A stretch of DNA of 64,000 nucleotides from Candidatus Saccharimonadota bacterium (GCA_017431955.1 JAFRKC010000005.1:124001-188000), one strand, 5' to 3'. Counted from the stretch's first letter, positions 1 through 7,949 are shown. Translations and numbers: made by a program. The notes: generated by a model from the sequence alone, not told the origin.

Positions 1-279
1 ATAAATTGGGATACATTTTGCCGCACGGACAGCTTCGAGAACGGCGTGGCAAGTAAAGCCATTGATTAAAACTTTGCTGTCTTTTGACAAGAAGGTTTTG
101 AGCGCGATAGTGAGGGCAGACCTGCCGTTGGCGGTTAAAGCGATGTTTTCTGCGGAAGCTTGGTAGCGCTTGGCAAGGTAGTTTTTAAGATTGTTACTAT
201 CTTTTTTGAAGCCAATTGCAAAAGTGTGGTGGCGCTTGTCTTGGCTGGAAAAATTTGCTGCTCTCCCCAAGAAAAACAT
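1..279 (-). CDS. PLP-dependent aminotransferase, DegT/DnrJ/EryC1-like (3' end outside window)
   Basis: The first 93 codons are visible, from the ATG at 279-277; the gene runs off the left edge. The reading contains ALTANGRSALTIALK followed by a VLINGFTCHAVLEAVRAAKC segment, the pattern of fold-type I PLP enzymes where the cofactor phosphate loop precedes the first beta strand of the large domain. DegT-type enzymes transfer amino groups to sugar nucleotides or related compounds. The catalytic lysine lies outside the window, so activity cannot be judged. The start codon shares its A with the TAA stop of the upstream hydrolase (TAATG), so translation is probably coupled. A class V aminotransferase is the main alternative. 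Confidence 0.6.
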   Translation of the reverse strand, partial: MFFLGRAANFSSQDKRHHTFAIGFKKDSNNLKNYLAKRYQASAENIALTANGRSALTIALKTFLSKDSKVLINGFTCHAVLEAVRAAKCIPIY

Positions 280-953
280 TAGATTTTCTCCATTGTGGAA
301 ACAATTGCTCTGGCTAGTTCATCTGGATGTGAGAGATATGGAGCGTGGGTCCAATTTTTGTAAGTTTTGAGATTGCTGTTTGGCAATCTTTTTTGCATAA
401 TTTCGGCTTGATGAATTGGTGTGACTCGGTCTTGTTCTCCCCACAAAATGGTAGTTGGTGTGGTGACATCTTCGATTTTGAGATTTTTGTCGGACTCGAG
501 CATGTTGGTAAGAGTCTTTTTCATATTGTCTGGAGCCTTTTCGTAATCGGTGGCGCCAACTAATTTGTGATAGACTTTGCGAATGAATTTGTTATTTTTG
601 AGTGGTTTACCGATTTTAGAAACTTTTTGAACGAGGGATTTTTTGGTGGATTTTTCGTGAACGCCAGCGGCATCGAGTAAAATTAAGTGTTTGAGTTTAT
701 TTGGTTTTTTAGATAAGAGGTTAAGTAGAATACGACCGCCGTTACTATGGCCAAGAGCGATGGCGCCATCCGGAATGTTTTGGTTGGCCCATTTGGCGTA
801 ATCTTCTACGGTCCAGACTTTTTTGGATTCTTCAGTGAGTCCAGGGACGTGAAGCATTTCGGTTTTAATGCCAGCATCTTTTAGAAGTTTTAGAGTTCTG
901 GTCCAAGGTTCTACGGTATAAGTCCAGCCATGGATAATGTAGAGTTTTTTCAT
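279..953 (-). CDS. alpha/beta hydrolase
   Basis: About 224 residues. It begins MKKLYIIHGW, the oxyanion-loop strand of small alpha/beta hydrolases. The nucleophile elbow is GHSNGG, the acid is probably in LWGEQDRVTP and the histidine is in NWTHAPYLSHP, so a full Ser-Asp-His triad is present. There is no signal peptide and the substrate cannot be told. I chose the ATG at 953 over a longer reading because GAGGGG stands just upstream and because its ATGA overlaps the TGA stop of the preceding Mur ligase. It is the middle gene of a three-gene run ending in an aminotransferase. Confidence 0.85.
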   Translation of the reverse strand: MKKLYIIHGWTYTVEPWTRTLKLLKDAGIKTEMLHVPGLTEESKKVWTVEDYAKWANQNIPDGAIALGHSNGGRILLNLLSKKPNKLKHLILLDAAGVHEKSTKKSLVQKVSKIGKPLKNNKFIRKVYHKLVGATDYEKAPDNMKKTLTNMLESDKNLKIEDVTTPTTILWGEQDRVTPIHQAEIMQKRLPNSNLKTYKNWTHAPYLSHPDELARAIVSTMEKI

Positions 954-2224
954 GAATCTAATCCCCTCTTTTTGCGGCGCCTCTTGGCGGCGTTTTCGCG
1001 GCGCGGAAGTTTGGCGGCATCTTCTGGGTTTTCGAGTAGTTTTTCGATGATCCATTCTAGGTATTGGCTACCCTTAAAAATAAGAGTCTCTTTGCCAGTA
1101 GTGGTTTTTTCAATGTAGGCGAGAGCTTTCTTTGGATCTAGGGTAGTTTGGGCGGAGCAGCCAAGTTTTTTGAGCTCTGGTGCGGTGTATTTTTTGGTGC
1201 GGCGACCAATCAAAATAATTTTTTCTGGTTTGACGTCAGCAATTAGGTGAGCGAGCTTAATATGCTCTTCTTCTTCGATGGAACCTTGGTCGACGATGTC
1301 ACCGATAATGAGCCACTTGTGTTCGGCATGGAGACTTTTGACCATGTCGAGGATAGTTTGCATACTGATGATGTGGGCGTTATAGCTACTATCGATAATT
1401 TTAAGGCCTTTTTTACCTTTAAAGAAGGAGCTGCGTCCTGGGGGCATTTCTAGATCAGAAAAATCGGAATTAAGTGGAAGTTTGAGATATTTCATAAGAT
1501 CGCGCAGCATCAAGAGCTGGATGGAGATGTCGCGAGGTTGAGGTTCATCAAAATGGAAAGTGGTACCGCCGAAGGTAAAATCGGTGTGCTCTGGATAAAC
1601 GATGTATCTGGCGATGGAAGATTTTTTGAAGCTAGTAACTTTGGCTTTGATGTTTTTGGTGGCGTCGCGCATAAGTTTGATATCGCCATCGATGTAAACT
1701 TGCTTGGTGGTGTGTTCTGGGAGAGTGGCGAATTCGTGAGTGATGGCCTCGTCGAGGTTGTCGAATTTGCCGGAGGCGACTTCGTGCTCGAACTGAACAG
1801 CGTGTGAGCGGCCGAGCGAAATCCAGATAGTGACCTCTGGTTTAAGCCAAGAGGCGAGAAATTCGGTTTCGTGTGGCCTTTCGCCGTCGATTTCTACGAT
1901 GTAGAACTTTTCTTTATGGGTGTAGAATAGAGAGCGGATAGGGACGGCGAGAAAGAGATAAAACCAGCGCAATTTTGAGCCGGTAATACCGCGGAGCCCC
2001 ACGATATCAAAAGCTACGCCAAAAGCGGAGTTGGCGTTATGGGAATAGTGGGCCTTGCCTTTAAGCTCGTATTCTACTAGATGTAACATGGTGGTTTTTC
2101 CTGCAGAGCCAGTGATGGCAATAATGCGAGGATTCCACCTCTTAAATGACAGATTAGCGAAAAAACGGAAATATTTGGCGGCAACAAAATAGAATTTTTT
2201 CTTGAATTTAGCGACAAAAGTCAT
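950..2224 (-). CDS. Mur ligase family protein, MurF-like
   Basis: About 424 residues. The P-loop GSAGKTT and the MurF-type PGRSSFFKGKKGLKIIDSSYNA region (starting PGRSS, ending SYNA) place it with ATP-dependent amide ligases of peptidoglycan precursor synthesis; MurF adds D-Ala-D-Ala to the UDP-MurNAc tripeptide. The N-terminal substrate domain is short and begins with a basic amphipathic stretch, and the tail is rich in Lys and Arg, so a specialised relative of MurF is possible. A TTG start at 2242 is open, but the ATG at 2224 stands 6 nt after TATAAT and is preferred. It leads a run with a hydrolase and an aminotransferase. Confidence 0.75.
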   Translation of the reverse strand: MTFVAKFKKKFYFVAAKYFRFFANLSFKRWNPRIIAITGSAGKTTMLHLVEYELKGKAHYSHNANSAFGVAFDIVGLRGITGSKLRWFYLFLAVPIRSLFYTHKEKFYIVEIDGERPHETEFLASWLKPEVTIWISLGRSHAVQFEHEVASGKFDNLDEAITHEFATLPEHTTKQVYIDGDIKLMRDATKNIKAKVTSFKKSSIARYIVYPEHTDFTFGGTTFHFDEPQPRDISIQLLMLRDLMKYLKLPLNSDFSDLEMPPGRSSFFKGKKGLKIIDSSYNAHIISMQTILDMVKSLHAEHKWLIIGDIVDQGSIEEEEHIKLAHLIADVKPEKIILIGRRTKKYTAPELKKLGCSAQTTLDPKKALAYIEKTTTGKETLIFKGSQYLEWIIEKLLENPEDAAKLPRRENAAKRRRKKRGLDS

Positions 2225-2230
2225 GGGAAT

Positions 2231-2240
2231 ATTATAGCAC
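2231..2240 (-). promoter_or_regulatory. extended -10 promoter for the Mur ligase operon (leaderless)
   Basis: Read on the minus strand this is GTGCTATAAT, an extended -10 element (TGnTATAAT). Six bases separate it from the ATG at 2224, so a transcript starting at the usual distance would begin at or next to the start codon. No Shine-Dalgarno sequence is present. Confidence 0.7.
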
Positions 2241-2306
2241 AAGTAGAAGAATTAGTAACCTATCATTATATTATACCACAAGCGGCTTGAAAAGTCAATA
2301 GTCGTC

Positions 2307-2334
2307 AAAAAAGACCCCTTTCCGGGGCCTTTTT
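2307..2334 (-). terminator. intrinsic terminator after rpsJ
   Basis: On the minus strand GGCCCC pairs with GGGGTC around a short GGAAA loop and is followed by six T residues. It lies just past the rpsJ stop codon and closes a one-gene unit. The other strand also has T residues, so it may work in both directions. Confidence 0.85.
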
Positions 2335-2344
2335 GAACGTTCTA

Positions 2345-2740
2345 TTACATCTTGATTTCGGCGTCTACACCTGCTGGGAGGGAGAGATTTTGCAAGCTCT
2401 CGATGGTTTTTGGAGTAGCGTTGTTGATATCAATCAAACGTTTGTGAACCTTCATTTCGAAAGCTTCACCACCGGTTTTGTAGACGTGTGGGGATTTGAC
2501 AACGGTGAAAGTGCTGCGTTTGGTTGGAAGAGGAACTGGGCCGGAAACACTAGCGCCGGTGCGGATAGCGGTATCAACGATTTGCTTAGCGCTTTGATCG
2601 ATGATGCGGTGATCGTAAGCCTTGAGGCGGATACGAATCTTTAGACCTTCGGCGGCTTTTGATGCAGCTTTGGTAGTGGTTTTTGGAGCAGCTTTAGCGG
2701 CTGGCTTGGTGGTTTTGGTAGTTTTTTTGGCTTCTGCCAT
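2345..2740 (-). CDS. rpsJ: 30S ribosomal protein uS10
   Basis: The last 100 residues match uS10 well ([20 protein letters not shown], then [20 protein letters not shown]). uS10 sits in the head of the small subunit and, as NusE, also serves antitermination. An N-terminal extension of about 30 residues, almost only Lys, Ala and Thr, is not part of the usual protein. AAAGG upstream of the ATG is a fair ribosome-binding site. The gene is alone: neither a neighbouring tuf nor rplC is present, although rpsJ normally opens the S10 operon. It has its own consensus promoter, a leader of roughly 85-90 nt and its own terminator. Confidence 0.95.
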   Translation of the reverse strand: MAEAKKTTKTTKPAAKAAPKTTTKAASKAAEGLKIRIRLKAYDHRIIDQSAKQIVDTAIRTGASVSGPVPLPTKRSTFTVVKSPHVYKTGGEAFEMKVHKRLIDINNATPKTIESLQNLSLPAGVDAEIKM

Positions 2741-2863
2741 TTGGACCTTTCTTGCTCTATAACTTCAGATGGCATCTAGACGTGTCGTCAATGAATGATC
2801 AGAGCTTGATAATTAATATTTTTTGATAATCAAAATTATAGGTCTTTTTTCATTTTTTGTCAA
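2741..2863 (-). promoter_or_regulatory. rpsJ promoter and untranslated leader
   Basis: A consensus sigma-70 promoter is present: TTGACA (2863-2858), a 17-nt spacer, TATAAT (2840-2835). The leader of roughly 85-90 nt contains AGATG/CATCT as a tight inner hairpin and GCTCT/AGAGC as a longer-range pair that closes close to the ribosome-binding site. It could mediate autogenous control of S10, but this is inference. The leader is unusual in a window where most starts have none. Confidence 0.7.
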
Positions 2864-2939
2864 CAAAGTGTTTATATAAGGGTTGGAGTTTTTTAAATGC
2901 TTTGGGTTAAAGATGTTATAATTTTAAAAGGAAAAATCT

Positions 2940-3509
2940 ATGGCAAAAAGACTAATCAAGAAAAGCACTATAAAAAAAGCGACAAAGTGGCTTTTCGCTT
3001 CTCAGAAAAAACAGAAAAGTACTAAAAAGATTACTTCGGTTTTTGAAAAGCCGAGTATTTTTAGAGAAACTATATCCTTGAATTATGGTAGTAAACTTAT
3101 TATACCGGTAAATGGCGAATGTTATGGTCAGTCACATAGCCAGAATGCCCTAAAAAGTTTATATAAAAAGTATGGCCAAAGTATTATAGATTTTTCTCTT
3201 GCTCCTCAAAATAACTATCAAAAAGAACATAAGTGGCCAGAAGAACCATTTCTAAATGTATTGCTTGGCGGTAGATTTATTGTGTCTAAGGAAAATTGGC
3301 TTGGATATATTGCCCCTATTGACCTAGATGACTATGATGATGATATTCATAAAGATCGCTCAGACTATATTGAGAAGCTGATTAGATTAGGCAAAGTGGC
3401 TCATGTTACGATTAAGGGAAAGGTTATAAAAGAGGGTTTTGAATATTCTGTGTTGCTTTTTGCTTCCCATAAAGAAATTGATGGATATTTGGATAAATAT
3501 AAGATTTGA
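2940..3509 (+). CDS. uncharacterised protein, 189 residues
   Basis: I do not recognise it. The first 35 residues are strongly basic (MAKRLIKKSTIKKATKWLF), then comes a mixed alpha/beta domain with an acidic DLDDYDDDIHKD patch near residue 130. No signal peptide or membrane segment is visible. The segment from GECYGQSH to LGYIAPIDL faintly recalls HIRAN-like domains, but too weakly to name. A TTATAAT box about 20 nt upstream and AAAAGGAAAAA before the ATG support real expression. It is alone on the plus strand between rpsJ and metK and ends about 50 nt before the convergent metK stop. Confidence 0.75.
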   Translation: MAKRLIKKSTIKKATKWLFASQKKQKSTKKITSVFEKPSIFRETISLNYGSKLIIPVNGECYGQSHSQNALKSLYKKYGQSIIDFSLAPQNNYQKEHKWPEEPFLNVLLGGRFIVSKENWLGYIAPIDLDDYDDDIHKDRSDYIEKLIRLGKVAHVTIKGKVIKEGFEYSVLLFASHKEIDGYLDKYKI

Positions 3510-3561
3510 ATAGCAGAGTAAAACAAATAAAGCTTACCCCTGCTATTTAAGTGCTTTGATG

Positions 3562-4620
3562 TTATTTATCCCAATCAAAGCCTTCGCCGTAGTGGCCGTA
3601 GCGGGCAGTGGCTTCGTAGATCGGGCGCTTTAGATCGAGGAATTTAATGATGCCGTTTGGTGTGAGATCGTAACCTTCGATTTCTTCGGCTTTGCCATCA
3701 ATAATGACAGTTTTTTCTAGTGGTTCGGCGTAGCCAATGGCGTAAGCGAGGCGAACGAGAACTTCGTGAGCGTTACGTTTTCTTAAATAATCGACGGCGA
3801 TGCGGCGAGCCATGTAGGCAGCGGAGCGGTCGACTTTAGATGGGTCTTTGCCGGAGTAACAGCCACCGCCGATAGCGACGCGTGGGCCGTAGTTGTCGAC
3901 GATGAGTTTGCGGCCGGTGAGACCAGTGTCAGCGTCGAAGCCGCCTTGGTTCCAGTCGCCAGCCGGGTTGATATGAAGTTTAATAGTGGTGCCAAGATCA
4001 TCTTCTTCGGACACGCTCGAGGCCGCTCGGCCAAGCTTATGGTCCTCAGAAGATGATTTTGAGGTACCTTTTAGTCCATTCTCTTTAATAAATTCAAGCA
4101 CTAGTTTTTCTAGTTCGTCATGTGGGACGTTTTGGAAGCTGGCCACGATGGAGCTGATGGTGTCGTCTGGGGCGATGGTGACCTGAGTTTTGCCATCATA
4201 TGGGTATTTTTCGAAAATGAATTGGTTGAGTCGGCGAGACAAAACGACTTCTCTTGGCAAAAGCTCTGGAGTTTCATCACAGGCGTAGCCGATCATGATT
4301 CCCTGGTCGCCGGCGCCACCGGTGTCGACGCCTTGGGCGATTTCTGGAGATTGTCTGACGATTTTGGTGTGGACTTCAAGATTGTCTCCAGCAATACGTT
4401 TGACGATCTTTTCGATATCGATATCTTCGGCGGTGGAAGTGATTTCGCCGGTAACAAATACTACGCCGTGGCCACCACAAGTTTCGGCAGCAACACGAGC
4501 GTTGGGATCTTTTTCAAAATAGGCGTCCAAAATAGCATCGCTAATTTGATCGCAAAGTTTGTCTGGGTGTTTTGGCGAAACACTTTCGGCAGTTCGATAC
4601 ATTTTATTTTCTGAAGACAT
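3562..4620 (-). CDS. metK: S-adenosylmethionine synthase
   Basis: 352 residues. It makes S-adenosylmethionine from methionine and ATP. Visible signatures are SVSPKHPDKLCDQISDAILD at the N terminus (ATP and metal binding), GAGDQGIMIGYACDET (the family hexapeptide GAGDQG), and GGGCYSGKDPSKVDRSAAY for the phosphate-binding lysine-rich loop. Length is slightly under the usual 380-400 but all three repeats of the fold seem present. The start codon directly follows the last helix strand of a SAM-I riboswitch, so product feedback on translation is expected. Confidence 0.97.
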   Translation of the reverse strand: MSSENKMYRTAESVSPKHPDKLCDQISDAILDAYFEKDPNARVAAETCGGHGVVFVTGEITSTAEDIDIEKIVKRIAGDNLEVHTKIVRQSPEIAQGVDTGGAGDQGIMIGYACDETPELLPREVVLSRRLNQFIFEKYPYDGKTQVTIAPDDTISSIVASFQNVPHDELEKLVLEFIKENGLKGTSKSSSEDHKLGRAASSVSEEDDLGTTIKLHINPAGDWNQGGFDADTGLTGRKLIVDNYGPRVAIGGGCYSGKDPSKVDRSAAYMARRIAVDYLRKRNAHEVLVRLAYAIGYAEPLEKTVIIDGKAEEIEGYDLTPNGIIKFLDLKRPIYEATARYGHYGEGFDWDK

Positions 4621-4711
4621 ATATCTTTCCTTTCTTTAGGCTGGATTTACCACCTTGCGCTAGTAGGTTGGTAGGAAGTCGACGGGCCAGTCCCTCATTC
4701 CTTCTCGATAT
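4621..4711 (-). promoter_or_regulatory. SAM-I riboswitch controlling metK
   Basis: Reading down the minus strand, the hallmark GAGGGACTGGCCCG is followed by CCAACC and then AAGGTGGTAAATCCAGCC, the conserved SAM-I order of P2 loop, J2/3, P3 and J3/4. P1 is ATATC (4711-4707) with GATAT (4625-4621); P2 is GGAA/TTCC; P3 is ACC/GGT and very short; the pseudoknot is CTGG/CCAG; P4 is CCT/AGG. The Shine-Dalgarno AAAGGAAAG lies in the P4-P1 strand and P1 ends at the base before the ATG. Ligand binding should therefore hide the ribosome-binding site; no terminator hairpin is seen. Confidence 0.88.
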
Positions 4712-4729
4712 TAAATTGTTAACGTTATG

Positions 4730-4737
4730 ATTATAAC
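4730..4737 (-). promoter_or_regulatory. -10 box for metK transcript
   Basis: On the minus strand TATAAT lies about 20 nt upstream of the 5' strand of riboswitch helix P1, the right place for transcription to include the whole aptamer. A divergent TATAAT for the plus-strand glycosyltransferase lies about 12 nt away, so the two promoters overlap. Confidence 0.55.
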
Positions 4738-4747
4738 ATGCATGTTG

Positions 4748-4753
4748 TATAAT
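4748..4753 (+). promoter_or_regulatory. -10 box of a leaderless glycosyltransferase mRNA
   Basis: TATAAT lies seven bases before the ATG at 4761. The upstream in-frame ATG at 4752 overlaps the hexamer itself. The spacing implies an mRNA beginning at or next to the start codon. Confidence 0.65.
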
Positions 4754-4760
4754 GGAAAAT

Positions 4761-6005
4761 ATGAGAAAGCTGAAAATAGCGATTTTTACTGATGTTTATC
4801 TCGAAGTGGCTGGGGGGATTTATTCCTCTATCCAGGCGCAGAAAAGGGCTTTGGAGCAAAGTGGTCACGAAGTAGTGATTTTTTGTCCGGGTAAAGATAC
4901 TTCAAAGTTAGAAAAAAATGTTTTGGTAGTGCCGACATGTAAGCATATTAGGATTAATCGAGCACCGCTTGCTAGGCGTCCGGCTATTATCGAAAAGTGG
5001 GTGTTAAATAAATATCCAAATTTTAAAGATGATTTTGATGTTGTGCACGTACACTATGAAGCTGGTGCAAGTATTGCTGGCGTAAGATTGGCTAAAAAAT
5101 ATCATTTGCCATTGATTCAAACCATGCATGGGAGAGAAGATATGGCGATTGCGATGAATATTCCGTGGATGTTTAAGACTTTTGCGGCGAGCACGCTAAA
5201 TTGGTTTCATTCTTGGTATTTGCCGCACAAAATTAAGGTTAAAAAAGATGAATATCTTGCACCAACGATTTCGAGGGCAAAAATGTGGACGATGATGGTA
5301 AATCACGCCAACTGTGCCGATGTCGTAATAACGCCCTCTTCGCATTTTAAGAAGAAATTGGAATATTATGGCGTATCTAGGCCGATTGAAGTTATGCCGA
5401 ATGGTGTTGCAGATGAAATTTTAGAGAAAGAATGTGTTGTTAGAAAAGTGAAAGACGGCGAGCCAATTAAAATGATTTGGCATAGCAGAGTTTCGAACGA
5501 AAAAAGGATTTTGCCGTTTCTGAGGGCCTTGAAGTTCTTTGAGGGAAAATATTCTCTAGATGTTTATGGTGATGGTAATATTGCTCAAATTGCTGAGCGT
5601 TATGCGCAACTTAATAAAATGAATGTGAAGTTTCATGGGCGTAAGAGCAGGATGGAAATTTTGAAAAAAATCGACGAGAGCCATTTAGACATTATGGCTT
5701 CGTATGGTTTTGACACGCAGGGTGTGACTTTGCTCGAGGCCGAAGCTCGGGGTTTGCCGGTATTTTTCTGTGATCCGGATATGCGCGAAGTAGTGCCAGA
5801 AGGAAGTTATATTCTAAGCAGCGGCCCGGAGTCTAGTCGTATGGCTGATGCTTTGAATAAGTTGGTTTTTCATCCTGAATTAATAGAGCAAATGAGCGAA
5901 AAAATGATTAAAAAACGTTTTGAAGTGGCGCAGTCCGAGAAAAACAAGAAGATGCTAAAAATTTATTACGATAATATTGCTGCGGATGTGGCTTCTAAAG
6001 ATTGA
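4761..6005 (+). CDS. glycosyltransferase family 4
   Basis: About 414 residues. It has the two-Rossmann GT-B layout: an N-terminal acceptor domain starting KIAIFTDVYLEVAGG, with VVHVHYEAGAS and IQTMHG, and a C-terminal nucleotide-sugar domain with IWHSRVSNEKR, LDVYGDG and the EX7E-type GFDTQGVTLLEAEARGLPV. This is the architecture of diacylglycerol glucosyltransferases and polysaccharide mannosyltransferases, acting at the inner face of the membrane. An ATG at 4752 lies inside the TATAAT box and cannot be the start of a transcript from it, so I chose the ATG at 4761. Its end overlaps the convergent NnrD-like gene by 40 nt. Confidence 0.88.
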   Translation: MRKLKIAIFTDVYLEVAGGIYSSIQAQKRALEQSGHEVVIFCPGKDTSKLEKNVLVVPTCKHIRINRAPLARRPAIIEKWVLNKYPNFKDDFDVVHVHYEAGASIAGVRLAKKYHLPLIQTMHGREDMAIAMNIPWMFKTFAASTLNWFHSWYLPHKIKVKKDEYLAPTISRAKMWTMMVNHANCADVVITPSSHFKKKLEYYGVSRPIEVMPNGVADEILEKECVVRKVKDGEPIKMIWHSRVSNEKRILPFLRALKFFEGKYSLDVYGDGNIAQIAERYAQLNKMNVKFHGRKSRMEILKKIDESHLDIMASYGFDTQGVTLLEAEARGLPVFFCDPDMREVVPEGSYILSSGPESSRMADALNKLVFHPELIEQMSEKMIKKRFEVAQSEKNKKMLKIYYDNIAADVASKD

Positions 6006-6751
6006 TTAGGATTGTAAAGATTGAACGCGGCGATTTTGCAGGCTAGTGTGCCATCCCATAAGGTGATTGGTGAATATTTGGTTTTTTCAATTGGCGTGGT
6101 GATGATTTTGCCGCCACTCGCCGCGATGATTTGACCTTCGTGAAAAGTGATGATGGTGGCAGGATAGCTGATGGTAAATTTATGTAATAGCTCTATGGCT
6201 GGAAGAATCGGCATGGATAAAAGCAGCATCTTAGGATAATAAATTGCGCGAAGGAGCTTTTGGAGTTGTGCCATTGATCCCATAATGAAGAGGTTTTCTC
6301 GTTCGATAATGTTGGCGGCTTCAGTTAAAATGGTGCCGATGGAATCGCGAGCCAAAATTACGGGCTTGGTGGTATTTTTGATAGCCTCGGAAATGGCGAC
6401 GGTAGTGATGGAATTTTTAGACATGTCACCGGCGAAGATTGAAAAATCGCCGTTTTCGATAATTTTTTCTAGAGTTTTGTCTTTTGCGAATGAGCCGGAA
6501 TCGGTGGAAGGAGTCGTGATGATATTTGGAAGTGGTGGAACTTTGTTTTTGAGTGAGTCCGGTAGAATAACGTTAGTGCGAGAAATCGGGAAATTGCTGC
6601 TCATGAATTCGGCGGTCTTGATTGGCGCGACAAAAGACTGTGAATTGCCGCCGATAATATTTACGGTGCCAGTTTTTTGTTCTGGAATGTTCCAAGATAA
6701 ACTCTCGTATAGTGGTTTTTGATCTTGTTTTTTCCAGTAGCTAAGTTCCAT
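5966..6751 (-). CDS. NAD(P)HX dehydratase-like (NnrD/YjeF C-terminal) protein
   Basis: 261 residues. The order TGTVNIIGGNSQSFVAPIKT, then FSIFAGDMSKNS and KPVILARDS recalls the ribokinase-fold ADP-dependent NAD(P)H-hydrate dehydratases, which repair hydrated nicotinamide cofactors. The classic C-terminal GSGDxLaG anion hole is not recognisable; the matching region reads SPITLWDGTLACKIA, so activity may be lost or changed. The ATG shares an A with the xth stop (TAATG). It is the last gene of smpB-xth-NnrD-like. I would hold the family call loosely. Confidence 0.5.
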   Translation of the reverse strand: MELSYWKKQDQKPLYESLSWNIPEQKTGTVNIIGGNSQSFVAPIKTAEFMSSNFPISRTNVILPDSLKNKVPPLPNIITTPSTDSGSFAKDKTLEKIIENGDFSIFAGDMSKNSITTVAISEAIKNTTKPVILARDSIGTILTEAANIIERENLFIMGSMAQLQKLLRAIYYPKMLLLSMPILPAIELLHKFTISYPATIITFHEGQIIAASGGKIITTPIEKTKYSPITLWDGTLACKIAAFNLYNPNQSLEATSAAILS

Positions 6752-7539
6752 TAAAAATCCATTTCTATTGAAATTGGGCAGTGGTCTGACCCCTGTATTT
6801 GTTCGTAGATTTCGGCTTTATTCAGCGCGCTCGATAGTTCCGACGAAATGAAGAAATAATCGATGCGCCAACCGACGTTGTTTTCGCGGGCGTGGCCCCA
6901 GTGTGACCACCAAGTATATCTAATATCCTTAGGGTGGAGTGCGCGAAAAGTATCGATGAAACCTTTGCTAATAATATTGGTAATTCCCTGGCGTTCTTCG
7001 TCGGTGAAGCCGGCAGAGTGATGATTGGTTTTTGGTCTGGCAATGTCGATTTCTTCGTGGGCGGCGTTAAAATCGCCGCAGGTGATGACTGGTTTCTCTT
7101 TTTCTAATTCTTTGAGGTAGTTTAGAAAAGCTGGGTCCCATAAAAGTTCACGAGTTTTAAGTCTGGACAAGTCTGGTTTAGAGTTTGGCGTATAGACATT
7201 AACGAGGAAAAACTGGTCAAATTCGAGAGCGATAATACGGCCTTCCTCGAGCAATTTACAGAGAGTATCGTCGGAATTGTCGGAACTTTTGAGCGCGCTG
7301 ATTATAGGCTTTGCTTTTAGGCCTTTTTTAACCAAAATCATGGTGCCGGAGTAGCCTAATCTCTTGGCTGGATTCCAATAAGCGTTATATCCAGCGAACT
7401 CAAAATCGATTTGATCTGGTTTGGCTTTAATTTCTTGTAAACATAAAACATCCGGATTCTCGGACTCTAGCATTTTTTGTAGATCTTGGCGTTTTAGGAC
7501 GGCGCGAAGCCCGTTAATGTTCCAGGAATAAAGTTTCAT
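6751..7539 (-). CDS. xth: exodeoxyribonuclease III / AP endonuclease
   Basis: 262 residues. It cuts DNA 5' of abasic sites in base-excision repair. Family landmarks: SWNINGLRAV, CLQEIKAK (metal-binding Glu), NVYTPNS, CGDFNAAHEEID, GWRIDYFF and GSDHCPISIE (catalytic His). The protein follows the Bacillus ExoA type closely except for about ten extra residues after KAKPI, reading ISALKSSDNSDDTL; these residues are encoded by a copy of the dispersed GCGCGC element. A second copy, in the other orientation, encodes SSELSSALNKA near the C terminus without changing the length. Start and stop overlap both neighbours as TAATG. Confidence 0.96.
   Translation of the reverse strand: MKLYSWNINGLRAVLKRQDLQKMLESENPDVLCLQEIKAKPDQIDFEFAGYNAYWNPAKRLGYSGTMILVKKGLKAKPIISALKSSDNSDDTLCKLLEEGRIIALEFDQFFLVNVYTPNSKPDLSRLKTRELLWDPAFLNYLKELEKEKPVITCGDFNAAHEEIDIARPKTNHHSAGFTDEERQGITNIISKGFIDTFRALHPKDIRYTWWSHWGHARENNVGWRIDYFFISSELSSALNKAEIYEQIQGSDHCPISIEMDF
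6823..6846 (+). repeat. dispersed GCGCGC element, copy 1 (within xth)
   Basis: CAGCGCGCTCGATAGTTCCG, followed by ACGA. On the coding (minus) strand it supplies SSELSSALNKA of exonuclease III. The orientation is opposite to the second copy about 430 bp away in the same gene. Confidence 0.75.
7276..7307 (+). repeat. dispersed GCGCGC element, copy 2 (within xth)
   Basis: It reads ATTGTCGGAACTTTTGAGCG then CGCTGATTATAG, 32 nt identical to the copy in iscS. An extra half arm (CGTCGGAA) lies directly before it. On the coding strand it gives IISALKSSDN, a stretch that appears as an insertion relative to ExoA-type enzymes. Confidence 0.85.
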
Positions 7540-7949
7540 TAGAATCTCCCGCGATCGATATCGCGCTGTTTAATAGTTTGGCGTTTATCGTATTTTTTCT
7601 TACCTTTGCCGATAGCAATGACGAGTTTGATATGCCTGCCGCCGCCGAGAAGTTTGACTGGCACAATGGTAAAACCGGCAACTTTTTCGCGGGCCAAGCC
7701 CTCGATTTGTTTTCTGGTGGCTAGGAGTTTGATGTTTCTGGCAGTATCGGCTCCAAGCGTGAGATTGTTGAGCCAGAGTTCGTTGTCTTTGATGGTGACG
7801 AAGGAACCTTTGAGTTGGACGTGGTTATCACGAATGAGCCTAACTTCTGGGCCAGACAAAACCATCCCCACGGATAACTCATCTCCGAGAGTATAATCAA
7901 AATGAGCGCGACGATTGATGGTCACTTGTGGTGATGTTTTTTTCTTCAT
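7539..7949 (-). CDS. smpB: SsrA-binding protein SmpB
   Basis: 136 residues. It carries tmRNA into stalled ribosomes for trans-translation. Visible are the N-terminal INRRAHFDYTL, the core VGMVLSGPEVRLIRDNHVQLKGSFV with the tRNA-binding strand, WLNNLTLG, and the basic tail KGKKKYDKRQTIKQRDIDRG that mimics an anticodon stem. Length is a little under the usual 150-160. It heads smpB-xth-NnrD-like. The promoter hexamer TAAAAT (7961-7956), extended as TGTTAAAAT, ends 6 nt before the ATG, so a leaderless mRNA is expected. The tmRNA gene is not in this window. Confidence 0.96.
   Translation of the reverse strand: MKKKTSPQVTINRRAHFDYTLGDELSVGMVLSGPEVRLIRDNHVQLKGSFVTIKDNELWLNNLTLGADTARNIKLLATRKQIEGLAREKVAGFTIVPVKLLGGGRHIKLVIAIGKGKKKYDKRQTIKQRDIDRGRF

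Noticed and set aside
1247..1807. Plus-strand open frames antisense to the Mur ligase gene
   Set aside because: They are shadows of a gene with strong Mur ligase motifs; no ribosome-binding site and no recognisable protein.
2940..3509. Assignment of this gene as a HIRAN-domain protein
   Set aside because: Only a loose pattern fits; the key motif spacing does not match, so it stays unnamed.
3505..3556. AATAGCAG/CTGCTATT inverted repeat between the gene at 2940 and metK, as a terminator
   Set aside because: The loop is about 27 nt and no T tract follows, so an intrinsic terminator is not supported.
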